Shown: piece by piece, positions 1-6,376 of the stretch
Layout of the letters: every line of letters starts with the position of its first letter
How positions within the stretch are numbered: position 1 is the stretch's first letter
Assembly (NCBI RefSeq): GCF_006210265.1
Contig: NZ_VCNC01000002.1
Span: 620,001 to 684,000, forward strand
Length of the DNA: 64,000 bases
DNA from: Desulfovibrio sp. UCD-KL4C
GTDB taxonomy: Bacteria; Desulfobacterota; Desulfovibrionia; Desulfovibrionales; Desulfovibrionaceae
Direction of reading: 5' to 3'
Position numbers and translations under genes: made by a program
The notes under the pieces: generated by a model
Database searches by the model: none
What the model was told of the DNA's origin: nothing
The model's input: only the letters and a program-made list of their open reading frames with translations

Positions 1-885
1 TGCGTCCATAATTTCTTTTTTACCTACAACAGCAGAGATAGGCATTCCGCCGCCAATACTCTTAGCCATAGTTACGAGGTCAGGTTCAACACCACAGTGC
101 TCCATGGCACACATCTTACCTGTACGGCCGCCGCCGCTTTGAATTTCATCGGCAACAAAGTAAATGCCGTTGTCAGCACAGATCTCTTTTATTCTAGGGA
201 AATATTCTGGAGGAGGAACAAGGAATCCGCCTTCTCCGGCTATAGGTTCGGCCACAAGTGCCGCAATATTTTCCGGTGCGGCATTGCCGATAAACCAATT
301 TTTGAACTGTTCGGCGCAGTAAACATCACAGGAAGGATAATCTTTACCGTAAGGACAACGGTAACAATAAGGATAAGGAATTCTGTAAATTTCAGGAGCG
401 TAAGGACCAAAACCTAGTTTATATGGCTTAACTTTGCTGGTCATACTCATAGTGAGTAATGTTCTACCGTGGAAACCACCTTCATAAACGACAATTCCAC
501 TTTTGCCACTGGCAAGCCTTGCAATTTTAACTGCATTCTCAACAGCTTCAGCTCCACTGTTAAGAAGAACTGCCTTCTTCTCAAAGTCACCTGGAGTCAT
601 TTCGATAAGCTTTTCAGCTAGGGCAACATATGGCTCATACATGGCAATGTGAAAACAGGAATGGACAAGTTTCTCAGCCTGCGCCTTGATTGCGGCGACG
701 ACTTTTTCATTGCAATGGCCGACATTGTTGACTCCGATTCCGCCAACAAAATCAATGAACTCTTCCCCGTCCACATCAGTAATGGTGGAATTTGAGGCAT
801 GATCTGCGAAAATTGGACCCAAGTTGCCGACTCCCAGAGCGACTGCCTTGTTTCTTCTTTCCAAGAGCTTTTCTGTCTTACTCAT
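1..885 (-). CDS. gabT: Class III aminotransferase, GabT-like (3' end cut by window)
   Basis: PLP-dependent fold-type I aminotransferase of class III, most like 4-aminobutyrate aminotransferase. 295 residues are visible, beginning MSKTEKLLERRN, and the frame is open to the left edge, so the C-terminus lies outside. The PLP-ring Asp region (FVADEIQSGGGRTGKM) and the Schiff-base Lys region (TMAKSIGGGMPI) are both present. The start is supported by AAGGACGG upstream. It is transcribed from a sigma-54 type promoter at 922-937 and probably activated by the regulator encoded at 1196-2932. The amino donor could be GABA, another omega-amino acid or ornithine; sequence alone does not settle this. Confidence 0.88.
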   Translation of the reverse strand, partial: MSKTEKLLERRNKAVALGVGNLGPIFADHASNSTITDVDGEEFIDFVGGIGVNNVGHCNEKVVAAIKAQAEKLVHSCFHIAMYEPYVALAEKLIEMTPGDFEKKAVLLNSGAEAVENAVKIARLASGKSGIVVYEGGFHGRTLLTMSMTSKVKPYKLGFGPYAPEIYRIPYPYCYRCPYGKDYPSCDVYCAEQFKNWFIGNAAPENIAALVAEPIAGEGGFLVPPPEYFPRIKEICADNGIYFVADEIQSGGGRTGKMCAMEHCGVEPDLVTMAKSIGGGMPISAVVGKKEIMDA

Positions 886-921
886 CTGTTTAACCGTCCT
901 TTTTTATGTTTGGTCACATAA

Positions 922-937
922 TGCATCTCCTGTGCCA
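922..937 (-). promoter_or_regulatory. Sigma-54 (-24/-12) promoter of the aminotransferase gene
   Basis: On the minus strand the sequence reads TGGCACAGGAGATGCA: a TGGCAC -24 element and a GC at -12, with exactly 10 nt between GG and GC, as sigma-54 requires. It lies about 37 nt before the ATG at 885 and downstream of two palindromes and a sigma-54 activator gene. Confidence 0.85.
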
Positions 938-997
938 CATAATATTATACAATAAAAACAATCACATCAGACAAATTAAATTTTTAATTCAAGCTGC

Positions 998-1068
998 TTT
1001 TGATTCAATATTGAATCAAAAGTCTGTATTAACGAGTATCAAGAGCTTTTTTGATTCAAATTTGAATC
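998..1068. promoter_or_regulatory. Paired palindromic upstream activator sites
   Basis: Two palindromes share the half-site GATTCAA. The first, 998-1021, is a perfect 24-bp palindrome with half TTTTGATTCAAT. The second, 1053-1068, is GATTCAAATTTGAATC. A further half-site, TTGAATCA, lies at 1184-1191. They sit about 60-130 bp upstream of the -24/-12 promoter, a usual distance for enhancer sites. They probably bind the activator encoded at 1196-2932. Confidence 0.75.
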
Positions 1069-1195
1069 TTAAATTAATTTAAATATGATCAAATATTTTT
1101 TTTAAGCGGTGTATTTAGTGAGTAAAGAGATAAATACAGAAGTGTTATGGCAAAAAAAGAACAACACAAATGTCGATCCACTTTTGAATCAGAAA

Positions 1196-2932
1196 TCACT
1201 TAGAATGGTTAAGCCCATGTTTTTTCAGCTTTCGCACAACTGAAGGCTGACTTATATTTAAATATTCAGCCATCTCTCGTGTAGTTCCGCATGTTTTCTT
1301 AGCTTCAATAAGAATATCGCGCTCCAATCTATCAAGCGCTTCCTGAAGGGATGCTCCGCGTTCAAAGCTAACTTCGCTATCCTCAGCACCATTCAAACTC
1401 TGCTCAAGATAGTTATCCAGCAACTGCTCTTCAGCAACTGCAACACCTTTTTTGATGAGACTGTCCAGCTCACGAATATTACCGGGAAATGAATAATTTT
1501 GGAGAGTTCTTAAACTTTTAGGAGAAAAGGTTTTAAATTTACCGTATCTATCATTGTATTTTTTTAGAAACGCAGTTGCCAAAGCAAAAATATCTTCCAC
1601 TCTTTCGCGCAGTGGAGGCATGGTCAGGGTAAATACATTTAATCGATAAAAAAGATCCTTACGGAATTTCTTCTTAGCCACCTGCTCTTCAAGATTTTTA
1701 TTGGTAGCAGCAATGATGACACAATTAATTTTTTTTGGAATAGATCCACCTAGCGGAGTAAATTCTTTCTCATCTATACACTTAAGCAATTTAGCTTGAA
1801 CCGATGGAGGCATTTCGCCAACTTCATCAAGAAAAAAAGTTCCCCCGTCAGCAAGAGCCATAAGTCCAGCTTTTCCAGTCTCTCTAGCTCCTGTAAAAGC
1901 TCCTTTCTCATAGCCGAAAAGTTCAGCTTCAAAGAGCTGTTCTGGAACGGCAGCACAGTTGATGGCCAAAAAAGGGCCAGAAGATCTAGGACTCTGCTGA
2001 TGCAGAAGTTTAGCCATTAAAGATTTACCTGTACCGGATTCTCCAAGCAATAAAATCCCAGAAACCTCTAACTGGGATAATTTAAGGGCGCTACCGAGCA
2101 AACGCCGTATGGATTTACTTTCAGCAATGAAAGCTCCTTTCCCAAGTTCCATCATATTAAGACTGGTTATTTCTTTACGGGCTTTTTCAGTAATTTCTCT
2201 AGCTGTCTTCAAGTGTTCCCGCAGGTCAAGCAGTTCAGTCACATCTCTTTCGTTTACGACCACCATGGACAACTCGCCTTTCTTATCAAAAACGGGTGTC
2301 CCAGTACAAAGCAACTGTCGTCCTGTTTTGACAATATTCTGCAGCATACTGACCTGATGTTTCTTCTCTAAGACCTCTTTGGAAACAGAAACATCGACCA
2401 ATCCCTGCTTGAGAATCACATCTATACGTTTCCCAACAACTTTTCCCGCCTTAACTCCATTAAGATTTTCAGAAGCTTTATTAATGTTGCTAACTATACC
2501 TTCACCACTGGTGACCCATATACCGTCACTTGAAGAGTCAAAAATGGCTTGCAGAGTAATTGCCATTTCCTGAAAAGAACTGAGTTCCACAGCCAGTTCT
2601 TCAAAACGGGATGGCTTTTGAAGACTAATTACAGCTCCTTCAAGCACGTCGTCCACAATCAAAGGGGTTATTTCAAAAAAGAGCTCTGCTCCTTTTTTTA
2701 CAATTCTGCCAACTCCGTTTTTAAAATCCTCTGAGGCCAACCCCTGTTTTACAAAAGGAGTTGCAATCGGAAGTATAAACTTAGAATCAATACCTATAAC
2801 GGCAGCTCTGTCATGCCGCTTAAGAAAATCCATAGCTACGTTATTCATATTGGTTACAATACAATTATTATCAACAACTACGATAGCATAACTTACACAA
2901 TTCATCACTTGCTGGATCATCTCATACTGCAT
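1196..2932 (-). CDS. Sigma-54-dependent activator with PAS sensor domains
   Basis: 578-residue enhancer-binding protein. Two to three PAS-like segments occupy residues 1-240 (for example IFDSSSDGIWVTSGEGIV). The AAA+ domain spans about 265-490, with Walker A GESGTGKS, the sigma-54 contact loop GAFTGA, and Walker B FFLDEVGEM. The C-terminal helix-turn-helix (TREMAEYLNISQPSVVRKL) resembles the TyrR/PAS-HTH type. There is no receiver domain or membrane segment, so it should sense a small cytosolic ligand. It sits upstream of the aminotransferase on the same strand, with matching operators between them, so local control is likely. The ribosome site before the chosen ATG is weak; Met5 is an alternative start. 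Confidence 0.9.
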   Translation of the reverse strand: MQYEMIQQVMNCVSYAIVVVDNNCIVTNMNNVAMDFLKRHDRAAVIGIDSKFILPIATPFVKQGLASEDFKNGVGRIVKKGAELFFEITPLIVDDVLEGAVISLQKPSRFEELAVELSSFQEMAITLQAIFDSSSDGIWVTSGEGIVSNINKASENLNGVKAGKVVGKRIDVILKQGLVDVSVSKEVLEKKHQVSMLQNIVKTGRQLLCTGTPVFDKKGELSMVVVNERDVTELLDLREHLKTAREITEKARKEITSLNMMELGKGAFIAESKSIRRLLGSALKLSQLEVSGILLLGESGTGKSLMAKLLHQQSPRSSGPFLAINCAAVPEQLFEAELFGYEKGAFTGARETGKAGLMALADGGTFFLDEVGEMPPSVQAKLLKCIDEKEFTPLGGSIPKKINCVIIAATNKNLEEQVAKKKFRKDLFYRLNVFTLTMPPLRERVEDIFALATAFLKKYNDRYGKFKTFSPKSLRTLQNYSFPGNIRELDSLIKKGVAVAEEQLLDNYLEQSLNGAEDSEVSFERGASLQEALDRLERDILIEAKKTCGTTREMAEYLNISQPSVVRKLKKHGLNHSK

Positions 2933-3225
2933 GGCATCACTCTGGAGGTATTTATTATTCTTTAAATTACGAGCAGTCTCCTTGATAGCTTATTCGTTTG
3001 CAATAGTTTTTTTACCAAAATCAAGACATTAATGTCATTTTTATAATTTTTTGATGAATATTATTCGTACAAAATTACAAGTAAGCATTTTTTACACTAA
3101 AGTAAGTATATAATTTTCTTATGGGAAAATTGCTGACTCATAAAACGCCAGCGATGGTTCGGAGATACGGCCATTTATATGATGCTACGATGCAATCCAC
3201 CTAAAATAGTTCCGGTAGCATCAAG
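2933..3225. other. Non-coding, AT-rich spacer
   Basis: No credible gene on either strand. The only structure seen is an 8-bp inverted repeat, GATGCTAC at 3181-3188 and GTAGCATC at 3215-3222, which straddles the stop codon of the broken small gene at 3226-3450 and may be the remains of its terminator. The part nearest 2933 should hold the promoter of the activator gene, but none is recognisable. Confidence 0.4.
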
Positions 3226-3450
3226 CTATCCGAAAGTGTTAGCAGCACTTGCAGACTGATAAAAACTGGTGGAGGTATGGTTATCGTAGTTCATCTGAGT
3301 AGGAGCTGTTTTCTGGTTGTCAGCGTAGACTGGATAGGCCGGAGTGGTCTGCCCGTTAAGTGCTGTCTGAGCTATAGTCAGCGAACCGTTAACAATATTT
3401 TACGCAGTAGTATTGTTACTCCTGTAAGGAGTATGGATAGTGTCTGCCAT
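3226..3450 (-). pseudogene. Small protein gene interrupted by an in-frame stop
   Basis: On the minus strand an ATG at 3450, with AGGA about 9 nt upstream, opens MADTIHTPYRSNNTTA. A TAA at 3400-3402 interrupts it. The same frame then continues without further stops for 57 codons (NIVNGSLTIAQTALNGQ ... SASAANTFG) to a TAG at 3226-3228. The composition (rich in Thr, Asn, Ser, Ala and Gln) is alike on both sides of the stop. A single CAA-to-TAA change would explain it. I do not recognise the family. It could also be an accidental open frame; the uninterrupted second part argues mildly against that. Confidence 0.4.
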
Positions 3451-3518
3451 TGTTCACGTCCTGTGAGCTTTGCACGTCCTGTGCGTTTGGCGTTATTGAT
3501 TGAATTAGATAGGTGAGA

Positions 3519-4409
3519 TTAAGGGGTTAGAAACTCTTTGGTATATTTGGTTATATAAGTATGTAAAAGCTCGTCAAAACTCATACTTGCCATTTTACTG
3601 CCTACCGGGGAAAAGAACCCAATACCAATTATTTTTTGGGGAGAAATCATTTTTATCTTCATATTATAATCATATTTTCCATCTGGAAAAATCGGGAGTT
3701 TTCTTCCAAAACTCTTCCTGAAATGTGGGTCTGAGTCAAAATTGATAAACTGCCGCCTAAACCCGTTAACCTTCTCTTTTCCATAAAAATAACGCCTATC
3801 CAGTTCTGATTGTGATATAACAACAAAATCAAGGAGATTTCCCTTATCAGCCTTCGCGTAAATATAACTTGTAACTAAACCCGGAGAATTAAGGTTAGGA
3901 GTTTCGTCTATGCTTGAGAACATATAATTATCAGAGACAGTTACCGGAAAATCTTCTTTACGTCTTTTGGGTAATAAATTGTATGGAATAATGCTACTTT
4001 CTATAACCCCCCGCCATGCATAAAAGACGATCCTTACGCCTGCGTCTATTCGAGCATCTTCTTGAGTTTTAACACGAGCATCGCCTTCGGACCACTTACC
4101 ACTTTCCATAAGAGATATGGCTTTGTTTATTGAGCTTTTAGCTACAATAGTATCCCCTAAATGGAAGCAGGCTACGGCTTTATCCCAATGAAAAACAGCA
4201 CGCTTGTTATCGAGTTCTAACCCTGCATTCGCATCAACAAGCATTCTTTCAAAGTTTCTAGCTCTATGGTTTTCTGCGGCAGATTGAAGTAACTGAATTG
4301 TCCTTACAACTTCTTGGTTACGTTGGTCTTGAGATTTTAAAGAACAGCCACCAACAAACATAAACATCGCAATAACAATCACCGCACTAAATTTATTCAG
4401 CTTAGACAT
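3519..4409 (-). CDS. Lipoprotein with a TPR-like helical region
   Basis: 296 residues. The N-terminus is a lipoprotein signal (hydrophobic stretch followed by FVGGC; acylated Cys near residue 22). Residues about 30-110 look like helical repeat material (NFERMLVDANAGLELDNKRAVFHWDKAVACFHLGD), with TPR-type spacing. The C-terminal half has no recognised domain. It lies 16 bp downstream of another lipoprotein gene (4426-4968) on the same strand and probably shares its transcript. Function unknown; an envelope-anchored scaffold or stress protein is possible. Confidence 0.65.
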   Translation of the reverse strand: MSKLNKFSAVIVIAMFMFVGGCSLKSQDQRNQEVVRTIQLLQSAAENHRARNFERMLVDANAGLELDNKRAVFHWDKAVACFHLGDTIVAKSSINKAISLMESGKWSEGDARVKTQEDARIDAGVRIVFYAWRGVIESSIIPYNLLPKRRKEDFPVTVSDNYMFSSIDETPNLNSPGLVTSYIYAKADKGNLLDFVVISQSELDRRYFYGKEKVNGFRRQFINFDSDPHFRKSFGRKLPIFPDGKYDYNMKIKMISPQKIIGIGFFSPVGSKMASMSFDELLHTYITKYTKEFLTP

Positions 4410-4425
4410 TATAAAATTCCTTATT

Positions 4426-4968
4426 CTATTTCAGAGGCTCTACATATTCACCCAAAACAACATTATCAGAAGCCCTTTTCTTAAAATCTGCTCGGCGTTG
4501 CTCTATGGGTTTATCTAGTTCTTCCTTAGATAAGGCTTCTGCATAAGTAATAAAGATAGCTTTGTCAGAGTCGATAGTGCTTGCACAGAGCTGTCGAGCT
4601 GTCCCGTTGCCTGAATGCATATCAATACCACAATTATACTCAAGTCCCCCAATATTAAAGGTATCAATATCATATGATCCTATTTCATTTCTTAGCTTTT
4701 CTTTCCCGTAACTAATATAGAGCAACCTACTACTCTCTGAGAGTACATCAATTACTACTCTTTTATCGGCAGATCTGAAATCATATATGTCAATACTATT
4801 AGCGCTGATCGATGTAAGCTCACCAAAATAAGGAATACTTCTATCAACTTTAACAGTTAAACTAGGACGCCTCTTCATATAAAAAGTATTATCAACAACG
4901 AAGCCCTTGCAACACCCCGAAAAACACAAAACTACAACCAATAACATTAATATATTTATTCTTTTCAT
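4426..4968 (-). CDS. Hypothetical lipoprotein
   Basis: 180 residues from the ATG at 4968, which is preceded by AAAGGAGGAG; an upstream in-frame ATG at 5010 lacks such a site, so I prefer the inner start. The signal peptide MKRINILMLLVVVLCFSGC ends in a lipobox, with Cys at about residue 19. The remainder contains several Cys and no recognised domain. It is first in a two-gene unit with the lipoprotein gene at 3519-4409. No function is assigned. Confidence 0.6.
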   Translation of the reverse strand: MKRINILMLLVVVLCFSGCCKGFVVDNTFYMKRRPSLTVKVDRSIPYFGELTSISANSIDIYDFRSADKRVVIDVLSESSRLLYISYGKEKLRNEIGSYDIDTFNIGGLEYNCGIDMHSGNGTARQLCASTIDSDKAIFITYAEALSKEELDKPIEQRRADFKKRASDNVVLGEYVEPLK

Positions 4969-5202
4969 AACTCCTCCTTTTTTATGCAGGATTGTCGTAT
5001 GGAATAACAAATCTCAACAACTATTATAACTTTAATTTCCTCCTTGACATTTACCCCAACCTATAGAGTTTTAAGTTTAAATGAAACATTAAGGCTCCTT
5101 GAGTGGCGGGCATTACCACACCGAACGATGTGTTTTTTATACCCTTTTTTATTTGATGAACTTCCCTTTTTAAGATTATTATTTATTTCATAGGGGTACG
5201 TT

Positions 5203-5490
5203 ATGAAAAAACTGTTAATCGTTTTAATGCTATTTCTTGTGTATGCTTGTGCGAGTAAAAAGCCTAAAATGTCACGAGAAGAACTTTCAAGGCTCAGAAC
5301 TCAACCTGTAACTATTGATATTAGCGAAAAAGCTTGTGTAGAAACTAAGGCACAAAAAGAAATTGACGCTAAAAAACCGCCTGTTAAACATACAACTAAA
5401 GAAGAAGAATGGGAAAAACAGAAAAGACAAACGAAAGCATCAGCAGCATTTTACACTATACTTTCGGCAACAATTGATGCAATTCACTAA
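5203..5490 (+). CDS. Small lipoprotein, first of a tandem pair
   Basis: 95 residues. MKKLLIVLMLFLVYAC is a lipoprotein signal with Cys16 as the acylation site. The mature part is charged (many Lys and Glu) and ends in a short hydrophobic segment (ASAAFYTILSATIDAIH). It is followed by a second small lipoprotein gene with a similar signal and C-terminal segment, and both stop codons begin the same 23-bp repeat. This suggests descent from a tandem duplication. Function unknown. Confidence 0.55.
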   Translation: MKKLLIVLMLFLVYACASKKPKMSREELSRLRTQPVTIDISEKACVETKAQKEIDAKKPPVKHTTKEEEWEKQKRQTKASAAFYTILSATIDAIH

Positions 5491-5510
5491 CGAAAATAAT
5501 TATTCCATTG
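5488..5510 (+). repeat. 23-bp direct repeat, copy 1
   Basis: Exact copy of 5813-5835, starting at the stop codon of the gene at 5203-5490 and running TAACGAAAATAATTATTCCA plus three more bases. It is followed by a C run. The second copy starts at the stop of the next gene. Confidence 0.9.
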
Positions 5511-5533
5511 CCCCCCCCTAAAAAGGATACGGT

Positions 5534-5815
5534 ATGAAAAAGTTGTTAATATTATTAGTGTTCATGTTGTTAGTTGGTTGTGCGACTGGCAAGCAAGCCG
5601 CTCCGGGTTATTCTATAGTTGAAACGACTAAGAAATATACTGTTTATCAAGAAGACAAAACCGGAGAACTTCATAAGGTTGATAACTCTGTTATGAATTG
5701 TAAGTATGAAGGAACTTCCGCCAGTCAAAAAAACCAAAATGGAATTGATTCAGCCGCTAACCTTACTGGTGAAGCTCTATTCTGGGCTATTATAGAATCA
5801 GCTCCAAGCCCTTAA
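5534..5815 (+). CDS. Small lipoprotein, second of a tandem pair
   Basis: 93 residues. The signal MKKLLILLVFMLLVGC has a lipobox with Cys16. The mature part is polar, with one Cys, and ends near ANLTGEALFWAIIESAPSP, which resembles the hydrophobic tail of the upstream gene product. AAGGATACGGT precedes the ATG. The gene lies 43 bp after its neighbour and is followed by the second copy of the 23-bp repeat. Both are probably expressed together. Function unknown. Confidence 0.55.
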   Translation: MKKLLILLVFMLLVGCATGKQAAPGYSIVETTKKYTVYQEDKTGELHKVDNSVMNCKYEGTSASQKNQNGIDSAANLTGEALFWAIIESAPSP

Positions 5816-5835
5816 CGAAAATAATTATTCCATTG
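5813..5835 (+). repeat. 23-bp direct repeat, copy 2
   Basis: Identical to 5488-5510 over 23 bases, and again begins with the stop codon of a small lipoprotein gene. The 325-bp period equals one gene plus its spacer, as expected from a duplicated unit. Confidence 0.9.
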
Positions 5836-5925
5836 TCCCAACTCCAAGGCTGGTTTTGTGTCGACTGTTATCGTGTATTGGCTATTGTGGGACAAAAACG
5901 AGGATAAACATATACAAAAGAAAAA

Positions 5926-5948
5926 GGTTTACATTTAACATGTAAACC
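5926..5948 (-). terminator. Hairpin followed by T-rich tract (minus strand)
   Basis: GGTTTACAT and ATGTAAACC form a perfect 9-bp stem with a 5-nt loop. On the minus strand it is followed by TTTTTCTTTTG. It sits just downstream of a tRNA-like relic (5962-6040), in the same relation as the hairpin at 6186-6213 has to tRNA-Lys. Confidence 0.65.
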
Positions 5949-5961
5949 CTTGAATTGCTTC

Positions 5962-6040
5962 TGGAGCCAACGAGCAGAGATGAAATGACGACTTACTAAT
6001 TGAATCGGCATTAAAAAACAGACCAGTTCTGCCAGTGCAA
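5962..6040 (-). pseudogene. Decayed tRNA-like sequence (tRNA-Thr-like 3' end)
   Basis: On the minus strand the sequence ends CTGCTCGTTGGCTCCA, which is close to the 3' end of many bacterial tRNA-Thr genes including CCA. The T-loop is altered (TTCATCT), the T-stem no longer pairs, and no matching 5' acceptor strand GCCAACG is present. It is followed by a terminator hairpin. I read it as a tRNA remnant, perhaps carried by an integrated element. A chance match is possible. Confidence 0.35.
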
Positions 6041-6185
6041 AACACCACACAATCGAAAACAATTAGACAACCTGCAAGCAATTGGACATAATTTCTTTAT
6101 GAACGAATCAACAATCACTCTTTGTCACTCTGCGTTATCTGAACAAGTTGTACAGGAGTTGTACAAAAGTGAAGGCAAAAAGAAA

Positions 6186-6213
6186 AGGGGCTTAGATTTT
6201 CATCTAAACCCCT
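6186..6213 (-). terminator. Rho-independent terminator of tRNA-Lys
   Basis: On the minus strand AGGGGTTTAGAT and ATCTAAGCCCCT form a 12-bp stem (one G-U pair) followed by TTTTCTTTTT, 8 nt after the tRNA 3' end. Confidence 0.8.
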
Positions 6214-6221
6214 GAATTACC

Positions 6222-6297
6222 TGGTAGGCCACGAAGGACTTGAACCTTCAACCATCGGATTAAGAGTCCGGTGCTCTACCAATTGAGCCAGTGACCC
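6222..6297 (-). tRNA. tRNA-Lys (CUU)
   Basis: 76 nt on the minus strand, starting GGGTCACTGGCTCAATTGG and ending GTGGCCTACCA with CCA encoded. The anticodon loop CTCTTAA gives anticodon CUU (codon AAG). The acceptor stem pairs fully, with G-U at positions 1-72 and 4-69. The T-loop is TTCAAGT. A sigma-70 promoter (6311-6339) and a terminator (6186-6213) flank it. Confidence 0.93.
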
Positions 6298-6310
6298 GTG
6301 CGTGAAAAGT

Positions 6311-6339
6311 GGTTTAGAGTGGATCGCGTTACTTGTCAA
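6311..6339 (-). promoter_or_regulatory. Sigma-70 promoter of tRNA-Lys
   Basis: Minus strand: TTGACA (6339-6334), a 17-nt spacer, then TAAACC (6316-6311). The predicted start is a few bases before the tRNA. The same -35 box and spacing occur before both initiator tRNA genes at about 19.0-19.3 kb. Confidence 0.75.
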
Positions 6340-6376
6340 CATTATTTTTATATTTTTCATTAAAAAAGGTCGATTA

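Noticed and set aside
3277-3516. 79-residue plus-strand frame
   Set aside because: Overlaps the minus-strand broken gene, which has better codon character and a ribosome site; no recognisable family.
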